A stretch of DNA of 32,289 bases. It comes from Mnemiopsis leidyi (taxonomy: Eukaryota; Ctenophora; Tentaculata; Lobata; Bolinopsidae). The notes below the pieces were generated by a model. That model was not told where the DNA came from. It did no database searches and worked only from the letters and a program-made list of their open reading frames with translations. Within the stretch, counting starts at the first letter, position 1. Each line of letters opens with the position of its first letter. Positions 18,401 to 28,480 of this stretch are shown here, one piece after another. The stretch lies in NCBI GenBank assembly GCA_000226015.1, contig JH154856.1, forward strand, positions 11,751 through 44,039, given 5' to 3'. The position numbers and the translations under genes were made by a program.

Positions 18401-21400
18401 NNNNNNNNNNNNNNNNNNNNNNNNNNNNNNNNNNNNNNNNNNNNNNNNNNNNNNNCAGCTGAGAATCTTATCAGCTGAGAATCTTATCAGCTGAGAATCT
18501 TATCAGCTGAGAATGTTATCAGCTGAGAATCTTATCAGCTGACAATCTTATCAGCTGACAATCTTATCAGCTGACAATCTTATCAGCTGAGAATCTTATC
18601 AGCTGCTATGTTCTACTGCATTTCCCTCCGTCTGGATAAGCAGCCCCAGGGATTGTAAGACTTATCAAAACCCTGGAACCCCCTTTTTCTTCTATTTTTG
18701 ACCCGCCCCAATCAGGATTTTACAGCCATCTTAAAAAGTTTTTTAACCCTATTTTTATGAGACGCCAGAATGCCGCCAATAATATTGTACCCGTATTTTC
18801 CAATAAGTCACAGTGTTTTACAGCACCTCACTACCTTGCAGTGTGGCAGCTTGAGCGGAACTGTATTTGGTATCCGAAGACGAAATTTCAAAAATCAAAT
18901 GCTACTCAAAAATACAAATCCTCAATTAAGTATAAAGTATCTGGTTTCCGTAAAATACCCAAACCACAGAGAAGCACTATGCAGCGTTAGTAACTCACCA
19001 AATTAACGTTAATTACATATCTTTAAATACCTTAGAAATTAGCGTTCTGAAGTAAGATGTAGACCGTGAAAGCATTGAAAATTTAAAGTATAGAAGAGAG
19101 GCAGAGAGCGACAAACAATATATCGACCGATAGGTACTAGTTGACAAGAGGCAATACACAGTGGACAGTATATAGCACCACAATCGCAACAACACAATGA
19201 AACGTGGTTCTATTTATTGAACATGCCCACCAATGGGCACTGAAGCAATTTGTTGTAGTTTCAGGGAATAGATCACTATATCACTATATCTACGATCAGT
19301 TCTCAGAAAGAGGCTATGACGGGGTAGGTACAATTCGGATGAAACACATATTTGGTTATATATTTCATTGATCGAAATACTAGGCTGTTTCAATCGTAGC
19401 AAGAGTTGTTCAATAAAAGCCATCTGCCTTGATCTAATGAAAAAAAGTTTCAGAGAAAACACAGTCGTGATTAATACTTGAGATCAACCGATAGCTACGA
19501 GAAGAAGATTGACTGAAAATAAACCTGACGATAGCTCTGAGAAGAAAAGTGACTGAAAATAAACCTGATGATTGCTCTGAGAAGAAGATTGACTTAAAAT
19601 AAACCTGATGATAGCTATGAGAAGAAGATTGACTGAAAATAAATCTTATGATAGCTATGAGAAGAAGAGTGACTAGAAAATAAACCTGATGATAGCTATG
19701 AGAAGAAGAGTGACTGAAAATAAACCTGATGATAGCTATGAGAAGAAGAGTGACTGAAAATAAACCTGATGATAGCTATGAGAAGAAGAGTGACTGAAAA
19801 TAAACCTGATGATAGCTATGAGAAGAAGAGTGACTGAAAATAAACCTGATGATAGCTATGAGAAGAAGAGTGAGGGTGGTTGTCGTTTGACCGGTGGGCG
19901 GTATCTGGAGGTCTAGATCTCTTCTCTACGTGGGGCGTGGTGGGAGGAGTGTCTGCTTGTGGAGCTAGCTCGTCCGGCTGAAAGGGAGAAGAGTTAGGAA
20001 GATTCGGGAAGATTTAGGAAGATTTTCAGTTAAACAGAGAGGGTTGGTTATGGGAGCATCAATAGGAAATGAAGGGTAAAAACAAACTGCTCCGGTTTTC
20101 GGAACAATCCGGAGACGCAAACAACCGAAAATAAGGTATAAATTTATTTGATCTGCACGTGCAAGTACAGGCATAACTTACTGCGACACTGCGTGCCATA
20201 AGATATCTCCGGAACTGGGTAGAACTATCATCGTCGTCCTCGCTGACCAACTAAACAGAAGCATTTTTAGTTTTTATTGACTTCAACATATCACCGGAAA
20301 GTTAGGGAAAAAAGGTAATGGAAAAGTAGAATGAGAAACTTATGTCTAATTCAAACCTCGAGAATCCCTGAATCTTCTTTTGTCTGATCATCGTTGATGA
20401 AGCCGCTATCTGCTGATTGGAATACTATGATAAGATAAACACAAAATCAGATTGATAGCAAGAAACGGCTTACGACTTATTACTTCTAAAACTAAATACA
20501 CAAAATTTTCCATAGAGTAAGCTGTACGGTGTACAGACTATAGTGGGCAAATAAAGGACATACTTAGACAAGGGTTTGCATAAATTACAGATGAGTTCAT
20601 CGACATCTAGCATCTATACTAAGCAAGCCAAATACGCTGGCTGTTTTCGATCTTTTCAGAACGAAAATAGCCCGATTTCACGTCACTGCCAAACATACGT
20701 ATTTATAAAGAAAAGAAAGATTTACTATAATACCATCCATCAACAAACTAACAACGTTTAATATAACTACATTCCATGTATAAGAGCTGGCGGAAATTTT
20801 GCTTTTGTTGATGCCTCATGAAATTTAGCATAGCTATTTCCGTACACGAAACGTATTCAATGGTCCTTTATTGATATGGTGGCCATTTTCATTTTCTTTA
20901 GAAGAAAAAACTGCAAGGGTATGAGGATGCCAAAAGTAACGTATCAATAAATGAAACACAATTAACCAAACCATGCACTACAAAAAGTGAACTCGCCCGG
21001 TTGAACTAGAACATTCTCAAATTAAAGAAACCCAAGAAAACCGAGCCTGGTAAACTAAGACATGCTGTAGCGGAGGGTGAAACACACCTGATAAACTTTG
21101 ACCCTTTATGTCTCGTATGTGTGGCGCTTTAAGGTTCCTTCCAGTTTGATCCGAGTATTTGGGAGTGGGTTCCTGAAATAGGATTCAAATCATTTATTAT
21201 TGCTTTTAGTATTGTTACATTTCTTATCTTGTTTAGTGACATTTTGCAATCAGCTAAGCGGTGGATTCGAATCTGTCGAATGTTTCATTAACGGGATTTA
21301 AGATGTGTTAGACCTATCGGAAAACAATTCCAGGAATAATCAAATAATCACATCCACAGCACGTTTATAGCATTAAAATTTAATCATAATAAAGACACTG

Positions 21401-24400
21401 TCAGACTCGTTGCATCAGCAAAGTAGCATATTCCAAAAGAACCAGGATTGTTTATCAGCTGCTCTATGTCTATGTCTCATCTGAACAGCGGGACAGCCCA
21501 ATTTCATCAAGTTTGTCTGAGTAGATGAACACTACCACACTACCCCACTTTCCCACTACCCCACTACCCCACTACCCACTACCCCACTACCCCACCAACC
21601 CACTATCCCACTACTCCACTACCCCACTACCCCACCACCCCACTACCCCACTACCCCACACCCCACTACCCCACTACCCCACTACCCCACTACTCCACTT
21701 CCCCACTCTCCAATAATTATAAGTTTTATAACGACACAGGTATACAGTAAGTACGACACGTTGTAGCAGGCCAGGTGCTCCTAACACACGAGACTACCGA
21801 TCTGAACTCATGTCAACGTTACGTCATGAAGGTGGTGCCTGCGTCACTATTTCGCAACTCTCTGCAATCCCATTCATCAAGAGAATACCCTGAATACCAA
21901 GGTCACGTGACTTGCAGAGCCGGCGAATACCGCCGCTTTCTGCTGCCATCTTGACGTGTAGTGTGCGAGGGTAATTATGTATACAACATAATCATAACAC
22001 ACAGGTAGGTATACTCTTGTGAATGACAACCAGGGCGAGATTACGAGCTTAGTATAAATATCTCTCTCTCTCTCTCACTCTCTCTCACCCTCTCTGTCCT
22101 TAGTTTGAACTTGTCAGACTAACGTTCAACATAACAACTCTTCGCGTGTGGAAAGTGGGTTGAGTACTTACTGGCCGAGTAGTCCCTGTTTGGGTTTCTG
22201 TGTGTGTCAGTGTCAGTGTCTGTGTCTGTCAGTCTGTGTCTATGTCTGTGTCTATGTCTGTGTCTATGTCTGTGTCAGTGTCTGTGTCTGTGTCTGTGTC
22301 TGGTTCTGGGTCTGGTTCTGGGTCTGTGTCTGTGTCTGGAGTGTTTAGAAGTCCAGGACGATGGCACGTTCACAGAACCTACTTTGACATATGAATCCAG
22401 CGATTAAGTCTGATATCTCAGTCTATTTCCAAAGGTCTATGGCAAAGTGACAATGAGTTTTAGATGAATAAATGGCTTAAAAGGTATAAAGATGAAAAAA
22501 AGATTATAATAAAGGTCAAGAATAATCGAAAAATGGCAGTCCGAAACTTTTTAATTTTTGCTTTATATTGCTCCAACTTTAACTTTATAATGCAGGAATA
22601 GTATGTAATGATACTTTGAGTAATAAGTTAAGAGTTACACAGAAGTTGAGAGCAGTACAAAATTTCCTGTACTACAGAAGTTATAACTTACGGATAGCAA
22701 AGCGTCGCGTGATCGGGATCCATGAAAAGTGGATTTCAAACAAACTTTGCAAACTTTGCAAAAGCAGCCCATAGCAGGAAATATTCGAAAGAAAAAGAAA
22801 TTGAGAAATTCTAAACAGATATAATAAATTCTAAACAGATATAATAACAGTTATTGTATGGCTTGGCCCCTGTGCTATACGTTCTGTTTCAATCAATGAA
22901 AAGAATTGATGTTTGGGAACCGCATGAAATATTTATAGTGGAAACGCAGAGCGCTCACATGGATAAATGTTTTAGCTTAACTCTATCGCAAAATACCATC
23001 CATTGTTTGGCCCTTCCGCTTAAAAAAATGGACTAAAGGGTACCAATACAACATAAAAAGGGAGGTCAATTCTAATTTGAAATACCCCTTGTTTCCTAAC
23101 ATTTCCTCTTTAATGACCACGCGGCTCGCTTCTTATGGACGAAAATGGCTAGCAGTGATAATACTCAAGATGGTGATAAAAAAGATTTTAAAATCACGGG
23201 TATGGAATAATGGGGTAAAGATTACAACTGCTAGCCGCTGAGATCCACCATGGTAGAAGTTGGTATAAACACGTCAATCAAACAAGAATTGCTTGAACCA
23301 GGACGAATATTTACTAGTTCTGACTCTTGAACTCTTCATTACTTAATTATTTAATGACCAGAAGTGCTATGAAAACAAGTGATCCAAGTCTCAGTATCTC
23401 ATATCAGCACTTGTCTGTCACCTGAATCTGCACACCGCTAAACATGTTATTTTAGAGGAGAATAACGGCAGGTAATAATGGCAGGTATAATGGCAGGTAT
23501 TAATGGCAGGTAATAATGGCAGGTATTAATGGCAGGTAATAATGGCAGGTAATAATGGCAGGTAATAATGGCAGGTAATAATGGCAGGTAATAATGGCAG
23601 GTAATAATGGCAGGTAACTTCAGCACTAATTAACTCATTAATGGGGGAGTAGCCCCTTATCTGGGTTGACTTTAGTTTAATTTTGAATGGAAATCAAGTT
23701 CCGGCGGGATTGTGATTTTGAATCATTATTGTATGTAACAATTAAAGATTTGCTAAGTAACGAGAAGACATTGATCAAAAGTTTAGCAGATAGCAAGTAT
23801 GTTTGAACCAATCATAGCAAATTGTAGCAAGTCAAGTATAGCAATACAAGCACATTAGTATAGCTGGTATTATAGCAGTACAAGTAGATTGGTATAGCTA
23901 TTATAGCAGAGAGACACGTATCATCTACACCGCTACCTTTGGAGGAGCGCTGTGGGGTACAGGGTTGATGACAGGGATGTTATCTCTAGGACGTTGTACG
24001 ACCGGGGCTACTGGCACTGCCACCGCAGGCTCCGTCAAGCGCTGCACGGTTGGGGGAGTCACGTGTTCTGATTTTGTCACGTGATTTGGTTGTGAAGTCA
24101 CGTGATTTGTTGATGTTGATGATGTTACGTGGTTCTGTTCTAGTTGCTTGGGGAGGGAGGAAGGAGGGTCCGGCTCGGCTCCGTGTGGGGGGACGGAATC
24201 TTCCGACTGAAACTAATATTAACCCTGGTCACTAAACTTCGATCTTCCTAATATCTCGTCAGGAGTCGTCCGTTTTTGGTTAAGATTAAGGGCTAATTAC
24301 GTGAGACGCCGATCTATAATTGATCTTAATTGGATGTAACCGCGAAACATCGTCAACTTTATCTAACTTTGTCTATGTCTCACGGCATAACCAAAACTAA

Positions 24401-27400
24401 GGTTGTGATGGTTCTGCAATTTGCTAATCTAGATTTTTCAAAACAGCTTAACTATACGGTCTTTTTAGAATTTATCAATATGGCTCATTAACTTGTATTA
24501 TTACACTTTCTGAATTAGGTTTCTAAGATGTGTGCCGTAGGGGCTGGGTTGGAAATATACTTAAATACTACTATTCGTCCAGATAATGTCTACTGTCCAG
24601 ATAACTAAAGAGTGAAGAACTAAGAGTGAGGAACTAAGAGTGGAGAACTAAGGTATATAACGTTTGAAGCCTTCCTCACAACCCCCTGTAAACACATAAA
24701 AGCAAATGTTGTCAGGTACGTTCCCTAAAGCACATACTTTACGTCCTCTACAAGTAAAACTACTTACAACATGTTTGTTTACCTGGAAAGTATTGTGAGT
24801 GGTTTGGGGTCCGTCAACTTCCGTTGCACTTGGAGAGGCCGGATCTTCTTTCTTCACTATGTCAAGGAGGGAGGGACTCTGCTTTCCTGGGGTGTGGAAA
24901 CATGTTTACCGTTAGCATACTGTTAACACGTTAACATACTGTTAACATGGTTTATACTGTTAACATGGTTGATACTGTTAACATGGTTTATACTGTTAAC
25001 ATGGTTTATACTGTTAACATTGTTTCTACTGTTAACATGGTTTATACTGTTAACATGGTTTATACTGTTAACATGGTTTATACTGTTAACATTGTTTATA
25101 CTGTTAACATGGTTTATACTGTTAGTGGGAAGTTAGCTCTGGGAATTGAAGGAGTTTATTTTTTACACACTTCAGTTTGGAGAATTATGTAATAGGTTTG
25201 AAACATTTTTTCTGCCTATGCTGCACAACAACTTGCAGAAATGCTGAAATAAAAGCCTCTTTACTGTGTATACACTGGTTTTAGACAAATTGTACAGTGC
25301 ACTTGGTGTATACATCCAGTATATACACTGGATGTATTTACAAAGTGTGCACATTGTATTAGCTTTACCCTCATGAGCACGGGGATGTGAAGTTGATGTA
25401 CAAGATGGAATTGTTTTTTGTCTTTATTTCTTAATGAGGTGCTAATGTAAAGAGTCATGAACTACAAAAATGTCTGGGATCTACCAATAGTGATCGCTGC
25501 TACATTACGCCCAGCCTAAGCTTTGTCTAGCAATCATACCATGTATATGAATGCAACATTGACTCATTAGTCATTATGGAACTACTTACAAAATTTTAAC
25601 GAAATGAATGTACAAAAAATTATGAAACATTAGCTAATAAGAATCCACATAGACAGCACAATTCCAATCAATACTTAACTTGCAAAGCAAGCTTCAATTT
25701 TGCTATTAAGCAAATGTTGATAAAAAATATTAAATTTTAGATACAAGTAGCCCATCTTAGATACAATTGCGAGTTTTAAAAGTTAGGATAATAAATAAAA
25801 ACTCCTTACTTGTGTCATACTGTGTAGAGTCTAGCGATTTTTTCAGGATGTCAGTTCCAGTTTTTACTCGTTTTTTGTTCTTGGCGGGCTGTTGAAACCA
25901 ATATCCCGCTTGCGCTTTTAGATCCCTGGAGAGGGTTAGATAGTTTTGTGTTTCGGATAAACTTGTGATACAGTTTAGAATTATAAAATCACCGCAGTGG
26001 TTCTCTAAAAGCACTTGTTGAATCACGCCAAATGACCAGATCAATGATCGAGTAAAATGAAATATTACACAGAAAGGTAAAGCCTCACAAAAAGTTAACT
26101 TCCTTCTTACTTACAAAAAGTTGACTTCATTCTTACATACAAAAAGTTGACTTCATTCTTACTTACAAAAAGTTAACTTCCTTCTTACTTACAAACAAAA
26201 GTTGACTTCATTCTTATTTACAAAAAGTTGACTTCATTCTTACTTACAAAAAGTTGACTTCATTCTTACATACAAAAAGTTAACTTCCTTCTTACTTACA
26301 AAAAGTTGACTTCATTCTTATTCACAAAAAGTTGACTTCATTCTTACTTACAAAAAGTTGACTTCATTCTTACATACAAAAAGTTGACTTCCTTCTTACT
26401 TACAAAAAGTTGACTACATTCTTACTCACTTTTCCTTATGACAAAGGAAACATATCCAGGAATCATGTACGGCAACCCTGCAGGCGTTACAGACTTTGAG
26501 CTGACAAGCGGGTACCGGACACACGTCCCCTGAGTTGGTGAACCAACCAAACTTGATGTAACAGAGGGGACAGACTGAGGTGTCCGTCTTGGCCAGGCAT
26601 TGCTTCCTTTCGTTGTACAGGTCTTTGTGCTTCTTTCTGAAATTGGAATGTTGTAATTTTGTAGTAGGAACACTGTGCACAATGTATCATGCTGCGACTA
26701 AACAATGGACCTATAGTCAAACTTCTTTTTAAAATTGGTCATTTTGGTCTCAAACACTCGTGGATAAGTACACTGGGTTATTAGCCATGATCGAAAGAGC
26801 CACACGGTTTCTGGGGAATATTGATGCATGTATAGGTTGAAATTTATATATAGAATCAGATTTGGTTTATACTGATTACAGGTCTACATAAACGTCAGCT
26901 TTCTTGGGAAATATTCGATTAGCGCGACTGCGACAATCAAAACACACTGTCAAATTAAACAAAAGTTAGGCTAAATACTTTCCAATGAATGCTGAAGTTA
27001 ACAAATTGGTAAATAAATTAGCAATTTAAAAAGGTTGATTAGCTTTAAAAAGTTACTAACACGAAATGGTTGTATTGGGTTTTCTGCAAATTTTCATCTG
27101 CAGCTAGCACTTTCTGGAGTTTAGCTTTTTCTTCTTCAGTCAGAAATCCTAGTTCCAGCAACTGATCTGAAATTTGCAAAGTTCAACATAGAGAATTTTG
27201 TAAATATAACCACTATTTAATGAGTTAATGGCAGAAAACACGAATGTAGACTCTTTCCGCCGCAAAATGACATCGACAAATTTCAGGTCCTGAAATGACG
27301 GCTTTCAAAGTGCAAGATTCCCCTACGAATCTCAGATCTGAGCGGTACCTATTAAATTAAGCGGTTCGCTGTCGCCGTTCAGACTGGAATTTGAGTTGAC

Positions 27401-28480
27401 AAAGTAGATATTTTCGTCCAGATCTGAAGTAAGGGTGGGCGGAAGAGGTTTAAAAATCTCGAAATCCAGGTCGGCCGTAATTACGTCGTCATCATCCGAC
27501 TCCGTGTACAACTTCTTGGTGGAAACCTCAGCGGTTTTTGAGACAAAATAATCCTCTGAGTCGTATTTGTATAAAGCACCGGGATGATTTTCGACTGACG
27601 GCAAGGATTCATCTGGTTTGGACATAACTTCTGGTGTTCGGTCCGGAGTTTGATCCGGAGTCCGATCCGGATCCGGATCTGAATGACACCCATCGTGTTC
27701 GGATATGCTGGCTAATTGAGATAGCTTGTTGCTTCCCGCAGACGGTAAACCAGTCAAATTGCTAACGGTAAATTGTTCTTGAGGTGTCTCTTGCTCCGTT
27801 TTGGTTTTCGTGGCAATTTGCGAGATGGTAGATTCTCTGTCCTTGAACGAAGGTCGATTTCTGGATAGTGAGGTGAGGAGAGGCACATCTTTGCCCTGTT
27901 TTACTGATCGATATGAGGGAAACCTGTGGCTAAAATCTGAGGAATTATCTGTGTTTTCTGATCCGATAGAATTACTTCCACCCTCCCTTCCGGTGCGCGA
28001 AGTTCCGTTGGAGGACGGGTTCATAGCTGCGAGGTTTTGCAGGGACGGCTGATCCTGAGTGGGTCCAGATTCAAGCACCTCCGTCAAATGGCCAGTCGGA
28101 GCAAACACGGTTTTTCGGCGATACGAAATCTTTCCGGGTTGAACCGGCGGCACAGCAGGAGCAGGTGAAAACGTTCTAATGGTCTCATCGGCAATTTCGG
28201 ATAGGCTTTGAGCCATTTCTGACAGAGTCTTAGCAACCGGACTATTGCTAATCGCTCCTACTTCATTACAGTCATCGGCATGTTCTGCGTGGTTCTCTTC
28301 TGAGAAAAAGCTAAAGAACTGTGCGGAAAATGATCTATCGCGGTGAGCTGGGTTCAGGGGAGAAGTAGGCTTTACATCAGCAGGCTGAGTAGTAGTAGTA
28401 GTAGCAGGAGGAGGAGGTGGAGGAGGAGGTGGAGGAGCAGGGTCCTGCTCTCCGAACAGGGACCAAAACAAACCAGACAT
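13507..28480 (-). CDS. SYTL: Synaptotagmin-like protein (Slp/bitesize type), whole gene
   Basis: Slp proteins bind Rab GTPases (Rab27 in vertebrates) through an N-terminal SHD1-zinc finger-SHD2 domain and bind membranes through two C2 domains, docking secretory vesicles at the plasma membrane. Exons in coding order: 28480-27349, 27166-27061, 26636-26430, 25925-25810, 24886-24783, 24206-23937, 21172-21088, 20424-20357, 20250-20182, 19977-19846, 18246-18174, 17955-17814, 16587-16494, 16084-15911, 15440-15283, 14532-14370, 14158-14063, 13584-13507. Splice phases agree at all junctions. Extra exons between 23936 and 21173 cannot be excluded, since both ends are phase 0. Rabphilin and RIM are alternatives with similar Rab-binding fingers. 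The tight C2A-C2B spacing and loss of calcium ligands favour Slp. Confidence 0.88.
13757..14060 (-). repeat. 21-bp tandem array next to the SYTL exon 17 donor
   Basis: About a dozen units of roughly 21 bp, plus-strand CAGTTTACAGAAAACACATAA, some shortened. On the gene strand it begins within a few bases of the donor (GAG|GTACTGTAAACTG at 14062). Cys/Lys/Phe-rich frames across it are by-products of the repeat. Confidence 0.9.
15911..18246 (-). CDS. SYTL: SYTL exons 11-14: C2A domain
   Basis: Exon 18246-18174 is a Ser-rich lead-in ([20 protein letters not shown]). Exon 17955-17814 starts C2A with [20 protein letters not shown] and [16 protein letters not shown]; the donor is GTTTGT at 17813, because only that phase joins correctly. 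Exon 16587-16494 gives [20 protein letters not shown] then RATNPVFNE, the classic C2 polybasic and 'NPVFNE' strands. Exon 16084-15911 gives [20 protein letters not shown] and EVRIQLDSI. Of the five Asp calcium ligands of synaptotagmin C2A only two are kept (VD, WD); the others read N, R and N. Phospholipid binding is therefore probably calcium-independent. Confidence 0.92.
16588..17813 (-). other. SYTL intron within C2A: simple repeats only
   Basis: This 1.2-kb intron has a short CT microsatellite (about 16838-16852) and a 20-bp GC-bearing repeat, about three copies, of TACGCCGATTAGCGTGTAAT type (about 17020-17070). CACTACACA satellites lie at about 17333-17398, with TATATACACA-rich sequence before them. 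No coding potential is seen. Confidence 0.6.
18254..18605 (-). repeat. 16-bp tandem array with assembly gap, next to SYTL exon 11
   Basis: Units of GAGAATCTTATCAGCT on both sides of a run of 118 N (18338-18455). The array starts about 8 bases upstream (gene sense) of the exon 11 acceptor at 18246. On the gene strand each unit reads AGCTGATAAGATTCTC, with CTGAT fitting the branch-point consensus. The true copy number is unknown because of the gap. Confidence 0.95.
19489..19872 (-). repeat. 40-bp tandem array overlapping the SYTL exon 10 donor
   Basis: About nine 40-bp units containing GATAGCTATGAGAAGAAGAG and TGACTGAAAATAAACCTGAT. On the gene strand each has TTTATTTTCAG then, 28 bases later, CATCAG|GTTTAT. 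Exon 10 ends at the donor in the unit nearest the exon (19846). Confidence 0.95.
19846..24886 (-). CDS. SYTL: SYTL exons 5-10: disordered linker
   Basis: Six short exons with matched phases: 24886-24783 ([19 protein letters not shown]), 24206-23937, 21172-21088 ([20 protein letters not shown]), 20424-20357 ([20 protein letters not shown]), 20250-20182 ([20 protein letters not shown]) and 19977-19846 ([20 protein letters not shown]). Exon 24206-23937 carries four (N/E)HVT tetrapeptides. Exon 19977-19846 ends CATCAG|GTTTAT inside the first unit of a 40-bp tandem array. The linker has no recognised domain. Long variable linkers between the Rab-binding and C2 domains are normal for this family. 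Confidence 0.82.
21530..21710. repeat. CCCCACTA-type satellite
   Basis: Runs of CTACCCCACTACCCCAC with small variants over about 180 bases. It is purely repetitive; the His/Pro/Leu frame across it is not a gene. Confidence 0.9.
21824..21949 (-). promoter_or_regulatory. Possible alternative first exon/promoter inside SYTL
   Basis: On the minus strand CGTCAAGATGGCAGCAG places an ATG in a strong context that also matches a YY1-type AAGATGGC initiator. It sits in a locally GC-rich patch (GCCGGC, CCGCCGC on the plus strand) with a GTCACGTGAC palindrome. The frame runs [20 protein letters not shown] to a TGA after 41 codons. No good phase-0 donor links it to exon 7 (only GTGACG). It could be the start of a short C2-only isoform or of a small unrelated transcript. 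Confidence 0.2.
22198..22338. repeat. TGTGTCTGTGTC microsatellite-like array
   Basis: A 12-bp-type repeat of TGTGTCTGTGTCTATGTC about 140 bases long. It gives Ser/Val and Cys/Leu frames in all phases, so no gene is called. Confidence 0.9.
23468..23616. repeat. 13-bp tandem array, about 11 copies
   Basis: GGCAGGTAATAAT repeated, with one shortened unit. It is about 320 bases from the nearest recognised exon (SYTL exon 6 donor), so it is one of the few arrays here not touching an exon border. Confidence 0.92.
24608..24650. repeat. 14-bp repeat, 3 copies
   Basis: Three units of AGAGTGAGGAACTA type within the SYTL intron between exons 5 and 6. Confidence 0.7.
24911..25125 (-). repeat. 18-bp tandem array, about 11 copies, near SYTL exon 5
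   Basis: Units of ATGGTTTATACTGTTAAC. The array ends some 25-40 bases upstream of the exon 5 acceptor (24886). The period is six codons, so the plus strand gives an open MVYTVN repeat that is not a gene. Confidence 0.92.
25810..27166 (-). CDS. SYTL: SYTL exons 2-4: Rab-binding domain with FYVE-type zinc finger
   Basis: Exon 27166-27061 encodes SHD1 ([20 protein letters not shown], then ADENLQK), matching the 'LTEEERE.ILQVL.RDEELRK' helix of Slp and Slac2 proteins. Exon 26636-26430 continues [15 protein letters not shown], then eight cysteines spaced C-x2-C-x13-C-x4-C-x4-C-x2-C-x9-C-x2-C (CPLC, CPVPAC, CNAC, CFLC), which bind two zinc ions in this family. Exon 25925-25810 encodes [11 protein letters not shown], the SHD2 aromatic element equivalent to 'GxWFYxQ' or 'GAWFFKG'. 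Known function: binding of GTP-bound Rab27/Rab3/Rab8-type GTPases. Phases 1-2, 2-2 and 2-1 match. Confidence 0.92.
26088..26427 (-). repeat. 26-bp tandem array touching the SYTL exon 3 donor
   Basis: About 13 units, plus-strand CTTACTTACAAAAAGTTGAC then TTCATT. On the gene strand most units contain TGTAAGTAAGAA, a strong 5' splice-site match. The array starts right at the genuine donor, AAAA|GTGAGTAAGAATG, at 26429. Confidence 0.95.
27349..28480 (-). CDS. SYTL: SYTL exon 1: long disordered N-terminal extension
   Basis: The first in-frame ATG is at 28480-28478 ([16 protein letters not shown]). The frame stays open for 377 codons to a weak donor GTACCG, where the split codon (G + AT) gives the Asp that opens the Rab-binding domain. 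Five codons past that donor the frame meets a stop, consistent with an exon end. The protein is low-complexity: a poly-Pro then poly-Thr run near the start, a Ser-rich middle, a [17 protein letters not shown] repeat, and an acidic stretch ([17 protein letters not shown]). It resembles no domain I know. Most Slps start with the Rab-binding domain within about ten residues, so this extension is unusual. Confidence 0.8.

Larger units (their letters stand above)
21173..23936 (-). other. Largest SYTL intron (2.8 kb): satellites, possible alternative promoter
   Basis: It contains (CCCCACTA)n-like repeat at about 21530-21710, CT microsatellite at about 22062-22092, TGTGTCTGTGTC array at about 22198-22338, a 21-bp doublet near 22813-22850 (CTAAACAGATATAATA), and a 13-bp GGCAGGTAATAAT array at about 23468-23616. 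A candidate alternative first exon lies at 21824-21949. Further coding exons of SYTL may be hidden here, as both flanking exons are phase 0. Confidence 0.6.

Noticed and set aside
18001-18700. Regular short repeats considered as a CRISPR array
   Set aside because: Units are contiguous 16-bp copies with no unique spacers, in an animal intron.
21525-21716. His/Pro/Leu/Thr-rich frame
   Set aside because: CCCCACTA satellite; no unique sequence.
22148-22407. Ser/Val and Cys/Leu-rich frames
   Set aside because: TGTGTC microsatellite read in three frames.
22680-22760. Possible minus-strand exon before a GTAAGT at 22689
   Set aside because: No upstream acceptor gives an exon length that keeps the phase-0 link between the flanking SYTL exons.
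24947-25140. Open frame with repeating MVYTVN
   Set aside because: It is a by-product of an 18-bp tandem repeat in a SYTL intron on the opposite strand; no start context or non-repeat protein part.
27801-28052. Plus-strand open frame
   Set aside because: Antisense shadow of SYTL exon 1.
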